From: RBG-13-68-16 sp050018455
GTDB taxonomy: Bacteria > Acidobacteriota > Thermoanaerobaculia > Thermoanaerobaculales > Thermoanaerobaculaceae
DNA length: 64,000 nt
Direction of reading: 5' to 3'
NCBI GenBank assembly: GCA_050018455.1
Contig: JBEKAA010000004.1
Coordinates: 248,001 to 312,000 of the forward strand
The notes beneath the pieces were generated by a model. That model worked only from the letters and a program-made list of their open reading frames with translations. It did no database searches and was not told the origin of the DNA. Below are positions 26,542-34,826 of the stretch, piece after piece. A program made the translations under genes and the position numbers. How positions within the stretch are numbered: position 1 is the stretch's first letter; every line of letters starts with the position of its first letter.

Positions 26542-28191
26542 ATGAAACGATGCGCCGCCGTGTTCATCACCCTGCTGATCCTGAGCACCGCCGCCCCGCA
26601 GCCCGCTAACGCGTGCACCAACCTGATCATCACCAAGGGGGCATCCGCCGACGGCTCGACGTTCATCAGCTACATCGCCGACTCGCACGACCTCTATGGC
26701 GAGCTCTACCTTCAGCCTGGCGGTGTCTTTCCGGTCGGTGCGACGCGCGACATCATCGACTGGGACACCGGCAAGTTCCTCGGACGCATCCCGCAAGCCC
26801 CGGTGACGTACTGGCGCGTCGGCAACATCAACGAGCACCAGGTCTCGGTCGGCGAGACGACGTTCGGCGGCCGCGACGAGCTCGCCAAGCCCGAGAAGAA
26901 GGCGGTGGTGGACTACGGCTCGCTGATGTACATCGCGCTCGAGCGGGCGAAGACGGCGCGCGAGGCGATCAAGGTCATGACCGACCTCGCCATGGAGTAC
27001 GGCTACGCCTCGGAGGGCGAGTCGTTCTCGGTGGCCGACCCGAACGAGGCGTGGATCCTCGAGATGATCGGCAAGGGCGAGGACAGCCTGGGCGCGCTCT
27101 GGGTCGCGGTACGCATCCCCGACGGGACGATCTCCGGGCACGCCAACCAGTCGCGCATCCACCGGTTCCCACTCAACGATCCCGCCAACTGCCTGTACGC
27201 GAAGGACGTGATCTCGTTCGCCCGCGACAAGGGGTGGTTCAAGGGGCAGGACGCGGAGTTTTCGTTCGCGGACACCTACGCTCCGGCCGACTTCGGCAGC
27301 CTGCGCGCGTGCGAGGCGCGCGTGTGGAGCCTGTTCCGGCGCGCCGCGCCCTCGGCGAACCTGCCGTTCGACGACGCCAAGGGCGTGCCGGCGCCGCTGC
27401 CGTTTGCCATCAAGCCCGACAGGAAACTCACCGTCGCCGACGCGATGGCGCTCATGCGCGACCACTTCGAAGGAACCCCGCTCGACATGACGAAGGACAT
27501 CGGCGCCGGGCCGTTCGCCTGCCCGTACCGCTGGCGGCCGATGGAGTGGGACCTTGACGGCTCCAAGTACGTCAACGAGCGCGCCATCTCGACGCAGCAG
27601 ACGGGGTTCTCCTTCATCGCCCAGATGCGTTCGACGCTTCCGGACGCGGTGGGCGGCGTGCTTTGGTTCGGCGTGGACGACACCTACTCCACCGTGTGGA
27701 CGCCGATGTACTGCTCGATCCGCGAAGTGCCGCACCCGTTCGCGGTGGGGATCGCCGACCTGCGCCACTTCTCGTGGGACTCCATGTTCTGGGTGTTCAA
27801 CTGGGTGGCGAACCAGGCGTACGCCCGCTACTCGGACATGATCGTGGACATCCAGCAGGTCCAGCGCGAGCTCGAGGGCCGCTTCCTCGCGGACCAGCCC
27901 GAGGTCGAGAAGGCGGCGCTCGCGCTCTACAACCAGGCGCCGCAGCTCGCCCGCGACTACCTGACGAAGTACTCCGTCGCGCAGGCCGAGATGGTGCACA
28001 CTCGCTGGAAGAAGCTGGGCGAGGACCTGCTCGTCAAGTACATGGACGGCAACGTCAAGGACGCGCAGGGGAACGTCACGCACCCGCCGTACCCCGAGCA
28101 GTGGTACCGCCGCATCGTCCAGGACCACGGCCCCGTCATCAAGGTGCCTCCAACCCCTACGCCGATCCCGACACCCGCGCCAACGCACTGA
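26542..28191 (+). CDS. Secreted C69-family dipeptidase (Ntn hydrolase)
   Basis: A 549-aa precursor. The signal peptide MKRCAAVFITLLILSTAA ends PANA, and the next residue C25 (CTNLIITKGASADGSTF) is the expected N-terminal nucleophile, as in PepD/U34 dipeptidases. Downstream SVADPNEAWILEMIGKG and HANQSRIHRFPLND are family blocks. The last 15 residues are Pro/Thr-rich (PPTPTPIPTPAPTH). Probably hydrolyses dipeptides outside the cytoplasm; signal removal would itself expose the catalytic cysteine. Confidence 0.88.
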   Translation: MKRCAAVFITLLILSTAAPQPANACTNLIITKGASADGSTFISYIADSHDLYGELYLQPGGVFPVGATRDIIDWDTGKFLGRIPQAPVTYWRVGNINEHQVSVGETTFGGRDELAKPEKKAVVDYGSLMYIALERAKTAREAIKVMTDLAMEYGYASEGESFSVADPNEAWILEMIGKGEDSLGALWVAVRIPDGTISGHANQSRIHRFPLNDPANCLYAKDVISFARDKGWFKGQDAEFSFADTYAPADFGSLRACEARVWSLFRRAAPSANLPFDDAKGVPAPLPFAIKPDRKLTVADAMALMRDHFEGTPLDMTKDIGAGPFACPYRWRPMEWDLDGSKYVNERAISTQQTGFSFIAQMRSTLPDAVGGVLWFGVDDTYSTVWTPMYCSIREVPHPFAVGIADLRHFSWDSMFWVFNWVANQAYARYSDMIVDIQQVQRELEGRFLADQPEVEKAALALYNQAPQLARDYLTKYSVAQAEMVHTRWKKLGEDLLVKYMDGNVKDAQGNVTHPPYPEQWYRRIVQDHGPVIKVPPTPTPIPTPAPTH

Positions 28192-28240
28192 TTCGAGTTC
28201 ATCGCGGCCCGCCGCTCCCGGGCTTGCGTCGCGTCAAACT

Positions 28241-28276
28241 CTCATCCCGAGGGAGCGCAACGACCGAGGAATCTGG
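28241..28276. repeat. TCATCCCGAGGGAGCGCAAC-type interspersed element (fragment)
   Basis: The segment starting TCATCCCGAGGGAGCG and ending GAGGAATCTGG resembles short interspersed palindromic elements of the TCATTGCGAGGAGCG kind seen in many bacterial genomes; a relative lies at 61441-61531. It opens the lower-GC island. Confidence 0.4.
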
Positions 28277-28461
28277 GCGGGAGCTGTGGTTTCGTTGGTC
28301 CACTCGAATAGAGGCCCTCATTCAACGAGGCTATGACCCCACAGTCTGGCGACGCCGCCCTCACCTGAGCCCATTGCAAACCCGGAAAAGGGCGAGAAAA
28401 TGGCGGCAAGTGTTGGTAGGAAGTGGGACTGCGAAACAACGCAGGCCGGGAGAGGATAACC

Positions 28462-29724
28462 ATGGGCGACTTACGCTATTCGGACGTCTTCGTGCCGGGC
28501 GGTTTTCCTCGCCACACCTACAATCCTCGACTTGAGCTGCAGCTCGAAGAGAGGGTGAACCAAGTCCTCGAGAACCTCTGCAAACTCATCATCGTCACTG
28601 GGCATACAAAGTCTGGCAAGACAGTCTTGGTTCGGAGCATCCTTCCGCGCGAAGAGGCCGTGTGGATCGACGGCGGTGCAGTCGGCCAAGAGGAGGACTT
28701 CTGGACGACGATAATCGATCAACTCGGACTCTTCCAAGACACCGACATCGGGCAGGAGAGGGAAACCGAAGCGGAGTTGGAGGCGAGAGGGAAGGCGGGG
28801 GCGAACTTCATCGTTGCAAAGGGTGAAGCGGAACTAGCCGCGAGGATCTCCAACAGCGAAATGGCCTCGTCCTCTCAGTCGCGTTCCTTGTCCTCTCGGG
28901 TGTCCGCGCTAAAGGGACTCGCTGCAGCTCACCGGGCCCTGGTGGTTGACGATTTCCACTACCTCCCGCGCGACCTCCAGGGTGATCTCGTTCGCGCCCT
29001 AAAGCCGCTCATTTTTGATGGTCTGCCCGTCGTGATTATTGCGATCCCGCACCGCCGGTATGACGCTGTGAAGGTGGAGAGGGAAATGACTGGACGGATC
29101 TTGCCGGTCAACATCCCCGCTTGGTCCGAGGCTGAGCTTGCGTTCATTCCCTCCACGGGTTTCCCTTTGCTCGACGGAACGTTGTCCGAGTCGTCAACTC
29201 AGAGGCTCGCCTCTGAGTCTATTGGCAGCCCACATCTCATGCAGGAGTTTTGCCGGGCGGTCTGTCGCGCACATGGGATATCCACGTCCTTCGGTGGTGG
29301 GTCTGCCGACTTGGAGGACGCAGGTATGACAGGGGTCTTTGCCGAGACTGCGGAGACCATCGGTCGGCCGATTTTCGAGAAGCTAGCGCGCGGGCCAAGG
29401 CAGCGGTCAGACCGCATTCCTCGTGAACTCAGGGATGGGGGGCAGGTCGACATCTATGGGCTCGTGCTACACGCCCTGGCCCGCAGGCGCCCGGGGTTGG
29501 TGACCATCGAGTATGAAGAGTTGCGTGCCGCGATTCGCGATGTCTCCGCACAAGACACACCCCAGTTGCATGAGATCGCACGGGTCCTGAAGCACATGTC
29601 AGATATTGCGGCAACCGACCAGAGTTCAACGCCTGTCATCGACTTTGACGAAGAGGACAAGCGCCTACACATTACCGATCCGTTCTTCGTCTTTTACCTC
29701 CGCTGGGGGGATCTGGACCGCTGA
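28462..29724 (+). CDS. AAA/STAND-like ATPase of unknown role, probably acquired
   Basis: A 420-aa P-loop ATPase. Walker A is G47-HTKSGK-T54 and Walker B is ALVVDDFHYL (hydrophobics then DD). A charged, Ser-rich linker (about residues 95-150) lies between them. The C-terminus has RLHITDPFFVFYLRWG, which recalls the DPxFxFYLR end of archaeal-type ATPase_2 proteins. G+C and codon use are visibly lower than in both flanks. ATG at 28462 with GAGAGGATAACC upstream. Related ATPases occur in mobile and defence contexts, but no partner gene (nuclease, TIR, transmembrane effector) is next to it, so a defence role is only a hypothesis. Confidence 0.65.
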   Translation: MGDLRYSDVFVPGGFPRHTYNPRLELQLEERVNQVLENLCKLIIVTGHTKSGKTVLVRSILPREEAVWIDGGAVGQEEDFWTTIIDQLGLFQDTDIGQERETEAELEARGKAGANFIVAKGEAELAARISNSEMASSSQSRSLSSRVSALKGLAAAHRALVVDDFHYLPRDLQGDLVRALKPLIFDGLPVVIIAIPHRRYDAVKVEREMTGRILPVNIPAWSEAELAFIPSTGFPLLDGTLSESSTQRLASESIGSPHLMQEFCRAVCRAHGISTSFGGGSADLEDAGMTGVFAETAETIGRPIFEKLARGPRQRSDRIPRELRDGGQVDIYGLVLHALARRRPGLVTIEYEELRAAIRDVSAQDTPQLHEIARVLKHMSDIAATDQSSTPVIDFDEEDKRLHITDPFFVFYLRWGDLDR

Positions 29725-30037
29725 GTGCGCTTAGGATGTGCTCCCAAGAATCTCGCGGCGGTTGAGGTCTGACTGACCCCGGCCTGCTCCCCCTGCGTGT
29801 GGCGCGCCCACATCAGGCGAATCAATGGGCGCTACGGTGCAAGCGGCCCAGTTTTGAAGAGCCGAGCGCAAGCGTGGAGAAAGAAACTCCTGAAGGTGGG
29901 CGGGGGTATCCACCTCCGCTGCTTGGGCGCAAGGGAGTCTCAATGCCGCGTGCGGGCATCTTGCCTCCGGTAGGACCAGGTCGGCGGGTGGGACCGCTGA
30001 CCCCGGTCGAGCGGTTGCGCGGCTACAATCGGTCGCC
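29725..30037. other. 313-bp intergenic, island edge
   Basis: No supported gene, RNA or strong hairpin. Composition is intermediate between the ATPase gene and the host background. The right end carries the promoter of the DOMON-like gene (TACAAT at 30024-30029). Confidence 0.5.
30024..30029 (+). promoter_or_regulatory. -10 box of the DOMON-like gene, leaderless type
   Basis: TACAAT ends 8 nt before the GTG at 30038; there is no Shine-Dalgarno. Confidence 0.5.
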
Positions 30038-30643
30038 GTGACGTTCGGTCAGACGGAGGGCCCGCCCCTTCTGACGCTTGTGTGCCATCCTTCGTGCGAT
30101 CCGGGCGCGGTGGAATGGATCGGCGTGTGCGTCCGGCGCGTGCAGGACTCTCTCGTGCTGCGGTTCCAGCTGGATGGATGTCTCGACCGGCTCGCCATCC
30201 CTCCGATGCGCGAGCCGGAGCGCCGCGACGAGCTCTGGCGGCACACCTGCTTCGAGGTCTTCGTGCGGCGCCCCGGCGAGTCCGGTTACGCGGAGTTCAA
30301 CCTGTCGCCGTCCGGTGAATGGGCCGCGTACCGCTTCGACGCCTACCGCAGCCGGACGCGCGAGCTGGAGGTCGTGCAGGCGCCGACGGCGGAGATCCGG
30401 CGCAGCGAGGGCCGGCTCGACGTGGCTCTGTGTATCGCCCCCGTCCCGGAGCCGTGGAGCCGAGCCGAGGCGCTGCGGGTCGCCGCCAGCGCCGTCGTCG
30501 AGGACGCGGACGGCGCCCTCGCCTACTGGGCGCTGGCACACCCGGCGGGCGCGCCCGATTTCCATCATGCGGTTGGGTTCGTGCTGGAGCTCGGGACCGC
30601 GGAGGGGGACGCAGGGTCGTGCGGACCTCCCGCCAAGCCGTGA
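30038..30643 (+). CDS. DOMON-like domain protein
   Basis: A 201-aa protein. The blocks RDELWRHTCFEVFVRRPGES, YAEFNLSPSGEWAAYRFDAY and ALAHPAGAPDFHHAVGFVLE match a family annotated DOMON-like in proteobacteria, a beta-sandwich of the heme/sugar-binding DOMON type. No signal peptide is seen, so it is probably cytoplasmic. Function of the family is not established. GTG start follows the promoter directly. Confidence 0.72.
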   Translation: MTFGQTEGPPLLTLVCHPSCDPGAVEWIGVCVRRVQDSLVLRFQLDGCLDRLAIPPMREPERRDELWRHTCFEVFVRRPGESGYAEFNLSPSGEWAAYRFDAYRSRTRELEVVQAPTAEIRRSEGRLDVALCIAPVPEPWSRAEALRVAASAVVEDADGALAYWALAHPAGAPDFHHAVGFVLELGTAEGDAGSCGPPAKP

Positions 30644-31056
30644 CCGGACCGGCGAGCGCTTCGCCGTCTGTCGATCGATCGCGCGGCACTCCTGGACGCT
30701 GGCAAAGGTGACCCCCGGGGAGCCTGGAACTGCTCGGAGGGCGCGCGATCCCCGACGCGCGGCCTGTTACCGTAAGCACGTCGAGTGAGCGGGGGTGGGG
30801 GCAATGCGTCCCGCGGGCCGAGGAGATATGGCGCCGGAGCGTGCGGGCACCGAGCGGTCAGACCGGCGGGTGGAAACGCTGGCCCCGACCGAGCGCAGTA
30901 TGCGAGGAAGGGGAACAGCGAGGGTCCGCACGCCGGTCTGGCCAGCTCGGTCGCACGCGGAGCCGGGTCGGAGGGCTGCGCTCGATGCGCAGCCCGAGCG
31001 ACCCCTCCGAGCCCGCGGGACAAGAAAGAGAGCCTCCACGCAGTGGAAAACCAAAG
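30644..31056. other. 413-bp intergenic with a stacked hairpin
   Basis: No convincing gene; several overlapping frames are open only because of high G+C. At 30973-30995 there is a perfect 9-bp hairpin (GGGCTGCGC-TCGAT-GCGCAGCCC), flanked by a second near-perfect helix (30964-30973 with 31004-31014). It lies where the DOMON-like and pcm transcripts converge. Confidence 0.5.
30964..31014. terminator. Stacked hairpin between convergent genes
   Basis: Inner stem 9 bp, 5-nt loop; outer stem CGGGTCGGAG against CTCCGAGCCCG with one bulge. No U-tract on either strand, so it may be a Rho-dependent end, an RNA stabiliser or a structured RNA. Confidence 0.4.
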
Positions 31057-31779
31057 CTAGGGCCTGCGTTCGACCTCGCCGGTCATGGGCACGAACCTCA
31101 CCGGGATCACGTCCCTTGTCGAGAATTCGTTGACGCCGCGACGGGAGATCACCTTGAGCTGCTGATAGAACGATCCCACCGGGATCACCATGTGACCGCC
31201 GTCCTTGAGCTGGTCGAGCAGGGGTTGCGGGATGTGCTCCGGGGCGGCCGTCACGATCACGCCGGCGAACGGCGCCGCCTCCGGCCAGCCGGCGTACCCG
31301 TCGCCCGCCCGTATGCGCACGTGCTTGACGCCCAGGGCCGCGAGCCGTCTCTCGGCCTCCTGGGCCAGCGACGGGCGAATCTCGATGGTGTAGACCTCGC
31401 AGCCCATGGCGGCCAGCACCGCGGCCTGGTACCCTGAGCCGGTGCCGACCTCGAGCACCTTGTCCCCGGGCTTGACCCCCAGAAGTTCCGTCATGAGGCC
31501 GACGATGTACGGCTGCGAGATGGTTTGACCCTCGCCGATCGGGAGAGGATGGTCGGCGTACGCTTCGGCGCGAAGGTCGGCGGGCACGAAGAGATGGCGC
31601 GGCACCGCGCGCAACGCGACGAGGACGTTCGTATCCCGGACGCCGCGAGCGGCGATCTGGGTCGTGACCATCTCGTCGCGCAGCGTCACCCACCTCGCAT
31701 CATCGGTGGCCGCGCCGTCCCTCCCGCAACCCCACGGCCGACCTCCGGCGAGCGCGAGAATGATCAACACCCCGCGCAT
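31057..31779 (-). CDS. pcm: Protein-L-isoaspartate O-methyltransferase, apparently exported
   Basis: A 240-aa Rossmann methyltransferase that methylates isoaspartyl residues so damaged proteins can be repaired. GQTISQPYIVGLMTELL (the substrate-loop signature) and VLEVGTGSGYQAAVLAAMG (SAM motif I) are clear. Residues 1-20 (MRGVLIILALAGGRPWGCGR) are hydrophobic and look like a signal or lipoprotein leader, absent from classical Pcm. Start ATG at 31779 lies 2 bp after the stop of the amidohydrolase gene (TGA-GG-ATG), so it is translationally coupled to it. SAM is cytosolic, so true export would be puzzling. Confidence 0.85.
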   Translation of the reverse strand: MRGVLIILALAGGRPWGCGRDGAATDDARWVTLRDEMVTTQIAARGVRDTNVLVALRAVPRHLFVPADLRAEAYADHPLPIGEGQTISQPYIVGLMTELLGVKPGDKVLEVGTGSGYQAAVLAAMGCEVYTIEIRPSLAQEAERRLAALGVKHVRIRAGDGYAGWPEAAPFAGVIVTAAPEHIPQPLLDQLKDGGHMVIPVGSFYQQLKVISRRGVNEFSTRDVIPVRFVPMTGEVERRP

Positions 31780-31781
31780 CC

Positions 31782-33446
31782 TCACAATCCGCTCCCTACC
31801 ACGAACGCATCGCGCCCGGCCACTACCGTGCGCACGACTCGTGCTTGCAAGATTGGTGCCGCGTCCGCCGCCATTGGGTCCCGGTCGAAGACCGTGAGGT
31901 CGGCCGCATACCCCGGGGCACAGGCGCCACGCCACTCATCCTCGAACGCGGCGGCCGCGGCCCAGGTCGTGTAGCCGGCCAGGGCCTCCGCAGGAGTGAG
32001 AGCTTCGGACGGGTTCCAGCCCCCGACGGGTGTCCCCTGCGGGGTACGCCGCGTCACCGCCGCCCACATGCCGAGGCGGGGGTCGGGGCTCTCGACCGGC
32101 ACGTCGGAGCCGAGGCAGAGCCTGGCCTTTGCGGCCAGCAGCGAACGCCAGCGGTACGCCCACGCAACGCGCTCTTCGCCGAGGCGCGACGGAACCCACG
32201 GCATGTCCGCCGTGCAGTGCGTGGGCTGCACGGAGGCGATGGCGCCGAGGGCGGCGAACCGGGGCACGTCCTGCGGGCGCACGATCTGGGCGTGCTCGAC
32301 CCGCGGACGCAGCTCCTCGCCGCGGGGACCCAGCTCCCGCTCGTAGATGTCAAGAACGCGCGTCACGGCGGCGTCGCCGATTGCGTGGATGCACGGCTGG
32401 AACCCCGCCTTGCCGGCGCGCCGCACGACATCGGCGAGGCGCGCCTCGGAGGTGACCTCCAGGCCGCGGGTCGAGGGCTCGTCGGCGTACGGCGAGGACA
32501 GCAGGGCGCCGCGGGAACCGAGGGCGCCGTCGGCGAACTGCTTGACGGCCCGCACCGCAAGCATGCCGTCCCGGCGGACCTGCGGCCCGGCGGCGAACTC
32601 CTCGTCCAGCAGGGTGTCGTCGGTTCCGTCCAGCATCACGTAGACCCGCACCGGCAGCCGCCCCGCCGCGGCGAGCGTGCGCAGCACGGCCAGCTCGGCC
32701 CGCGTCGTCCCGGCGTCGTGAATCTCGGTGACGCCGAACGCCGCCAGGTGTCGTGCGGCAGTCAGCACACGCCGCTCGATGTCTGCGGCGGTCGGGACGG
32801 GCACGGCGCGGTCGAGCAGCCCCTCCGCCGAGTCGACGACCACGCCGGTGGGCCAACCGGCGGCGTCCCTGAGGATTCGTCCGCCGGGGGGATCCTCGGT
32901 CGATGCGGTGATCCCGGCCGCGCTCAGGGCACGAGTGTTGGCGAGCGCTGCGTGGCCGTCCACCCGTCGCAGCAGGACCGGGTGATCCGGCACGGCCGTC
33001 GAGAGTTTTTCGTTCGTCGGGAAGTGCTTGTCGGGCCACAGGTTCTGGTCCCAGCCGCGACCCAGAACCCAGGTGCCGGCGGGCAGTTTGGCGGCCGCGG
33101 CACGGACCCTGGCCACCACCTCGTCGAGGTTGGGGGCGTCGCGCAGGTCGACCTGTTCCAGGGCTGCGCCGTAGCCCACGAGGTGGCCGTGACTCTCGGT
33201 GAAGCCGGCGAACACGTGCGCGCCGGCGAGGTCGGCCACCTCAGCGGCGTTGCTGCGCCAGGCTCCCGCTGCGCCGGGTGGAACGAGCGCCACGACGCGC
33301 CCCTCGGCGATCGCGACCTCCAGGCGCTGCGCCCCGGCCGGGGTGTGCACGACGCCGCCGACGAGGAGGCGGTCGCACCGCGGCGCTGGGGAGCACCCGA
33401 CCGCCGCGCCGGCGAGAAGAGAGACGACGATCACGAGGCGCACCAC
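31782..33446 (-). CDS. Lipoprotein amidohydrolase (Amidohydro_3, YtcJ-like)
   Basis: A 554-aa metallo-hydrolase. The lipobox is near residue 18 (SLLAGAAVGC). Family blocks: GAHVFAGFTESHGHLVGYG (metal H-x-H), AGTWVLGRGWDQNLWP, LLRRVDGHAALANTRAL, ADGALGSRGALL, CIHAIGDAAV (HAIGD metal site), LRPRVEHAQIV and CLGSDVPVESPDP (metal Asp). Substrate unknown; relatives act on N-acyl or cyclic amides. Starts GTG at 33446 with TACAGT 6 nt upstream. First gene of a two-gene unit with pcm. Confidence 0.85.
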   Translation of the reverse strand: MVRLVIVVSLLAGAAVGCSPAPRCDRLLVGGVVHTPAGAQRLEVAIAEGRVVALVPPGAAGAWRSNAAEVADLAGAHVFAGFTESHGHLVGYGAALEQVDLRDAPNLDEVVARVRAAAAKLPAGTWVLGRGWDQNLWPDKHFPTNEKLSTAVPDHPVLLRRVDGHAALANTRALSAAGITASTEDPPGGRILRDAAGWPTGVVVDSAEGLLDRAVPVPTAADIERRVLTAARHLAAFGVTEIHDAGTTRAELAVLRTLAAAGRLPVRVYVMLDGTDDTLLDEEFAAGPQVRRDGMLAVRAVKQFADGALGSRGALLSSPYADEPSTRGLEVTSEARLADVVRRAGKAGFQPCIHAIGDAAVTRVLDIYERELGPRGEELRPRVEHAQIVRPQDVPRFAALGAIASVQPTHCTADMPWVPSRLGEERVAWAYRWRSLLAAKARLCLGSDVPVESPDPRLGMWAAVTRRTPQGTPVGGWNPSEALTPAEALAGYTTWAAAAAFEDEWRGACAPGYAADLTVFDRDPMAADAAPILQARVVRTVVAGRDAFVVGSGL

Positions 33447-33452
33447 ACCGAT

Positions 33453-33458
33453 ACTGTA
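33453..33458 (-). promoter_or_regulatory. -10 box of the amidohydrolase-pcm unit, leaderless type
   Basis: TACAGT on the minus strand lies 6 nt before the GTG at 33446. Confidence 0.45.
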
Positions 33459-33491
33459 CCCGCGGGCCGGCGGCCGGGCAACGGGGGAAGG

Positions 33492-33497
33492 TATCCT
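33492..33497 (+). promoter_or_regulatory. Candidate -10 box of the asparaginase-like gene
   Basis: TATCCT precedes the GTG at 33521 by 23 nt; the short leader contains GGGAGAG. Confidence 0.35.
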
Positions 33498-33520
33498 TGA
33501 GGCGATCGAAGGGAGAGTCC

Positions 33521-34609
33521 GTGCCTGACAACTCGATCACCCGCCGAGATCTCATCGCTACGACGGCAAAGATTGCTGCGGTCGCCGTGGTCGCCGGCCC
33601 GGTGTCCGCCCAGTCCGCGAAACCTGTTGTAGCTTCGGTCCGCCCGGTTGCGGTCTCCTCGATGAACGGACTCGCGGCCGTCAAGGTGACTGTGGAGAAG
33701 ATGACCGCGGGGGTGCCGCCCGTGGATGCCGCGGTGGCCGGGGTCGCGCTTCCCGAAGCCGATCCGGACGACATCACCGTCGGGTACGGCGGGCTGCCCA
33801 ATGAGGAAGGGGTCGTTCAGCTCGACGCCGCGGTGATGGACGGAGTCACGATGCGGGCGGGCGCGGTTGCTGCGCTCGAGCGGGTCATGCACCCGGCGCA
33901 GGTGGCGCTCGCCGTCATGCGCGGCACGAACCGAATCCTCCTGGTCGGCGAAGGCGCCCTCAGATTCGCGCGGGCCCACGGTTTCCCCGAGGAGAACCTG
34001 CTCACGGAGCGCTCGCGGAAGATCTGGCTCTACTGGAAGGAAAACGCCTCACTGAAGGACGACTGGCTGCCCGCCCCCGGAGAGGTGGACGACCCGGACA
34101 TTCAGTGGTTCATCAAGAAGTACGGCGACGCGATCTTTCGGCCCACCGGCACGATTCACCTCTCTGCGTGCGGGCCGGACGGGCAGCTCGGCTGCTGCAC
34201 TACCACCTCGGGGCTCGCCTTCAAGATCCCCGGTCGCGTCGGCGACTCCCCGCTGATCGGTTGCGGCCTGTACTGCGACGGGGAGGTGGGATCTGCGGGC
34301 GGCACGGGGCACGGCGAGAGCAACATCGTCTCGGTCGGGGCGCACACCGTGGTGGAGGTCATGCGACAGGGGAAGGCCCCGGAAGCCGCATGCCTCGCCG
34401 CCCTCGAGCGCGTCGTTCGCAACACGAAGCTCGAGTACCTCCGGGACGAGAAGGGTCGCCCGAAGAACAACCTCCTTCTGTACGCAGTCAACCGCGCAGG
34501 GGAGGTCGGAGGCGCCGCGATCTGGACCGGCGAGCGCGCGAAGTACGCCGTCTGCCGGGCGGGGTCCGAACCTCAGCTCGTGGACTGCGCCTATCTGTTC
34601 AAGCACTGA
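33521..34609 (+). CDS. Tat-exported N4-(beta-N-acetylglucosaminyl)-L-asparaginase-family enzyme
   Basis: A 362-aa Ntn hydrolase precursor. The N-terminus has ITRRDLIATTAKIAAVAVVA, a twin-arginine signal, with cleavage near VSAQ. The self-cleavage site is G-T211-I (FRPTGTIHLSACGPDG), T211 being the expected nucleophile after autoproteolysis. CTTTSGLAFKIPGRVGDSPL and GLYCDGEVGSAGGTGHGES are glycosylasparaginase blocks. It would cleave the amide of GlcNAc-Asn or related beta-aspartyl/glycoamide substrates in the periplasm. GTG start with GGGAGAGTCC upstream. Confidence 0.86.
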   Translation: MPDNSITRRDLIATTAKIAAVAVVAGPVSAQSAKPVVASVRPVAVSSMNGLAAVKVTVEKMTAGVPPVDAAVAGVALPEADPDDITVGYGGLPNEEGVVQLDAAVMDGVTMRAGAVAALERVMHPAQVALAVMRGTNRILLVGEGALRFARAHGFPEENLLTERSRKIWLYWKENASLKDDWLPAPGEVDDPDIQWFIKKYGDAIFRPTGTIHLSACGPDGQLGCCTTTSGLAFKIPGRVGDSPLIGCGLYCDGEVGSAGGTGHGESNIVSVGAHTVVEVMRQGKAPEAACLAALERVVRNTKLEYLRDEKGRPKNNLLLYAVNRAGEVGGAAIWTGERAKYAVCRAGSEPQLVDCAYLFKH

Positions 34610-34649
34610 CCGGTGACGATGGAGATCGATCGACGACAGCCTCCGCCCT

Positions 34650-34823
34650 CCCTCCCAGCTGACAGTCAACAGTACGTCCGCCCGCCCCGTCGAGGGCCAG
34701 ACGAGCAACGTCGATCGCGGTGACTCGGCTCCGTGGAGGCGCCGGCCATGAGTCGCCGACTCTTGACCGTCGATTGTCGGTTCTTCACTGTCAACTGTTA
34801 ACTGTCAACTGTTAACTATGAAC
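34650..34823. repeat. Word-repeat array related to the 41.5-kb array
   Basis: Left block CCCTCCCAGCTGACAG (34650-34665); right block of AACTGTC/TTAACTG heptamers (34787-34823). Both are exact reverse complements of blocks at 41797-41812 (16 nt) and 41609-41634 (26 nt), in the same relative order. The array lies between the convergent asparaginase-like and ispH genes. Confidence 0.75.
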
Positions 34824-34826
34824 GGC

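Noticed and set aside
30785..31060. Small proteins in the 30.6-31.1 kb gap
   Set aside because: Frames are Gly/Arg-rich, lack ribosome-binding sites and overlap each other in all phases.
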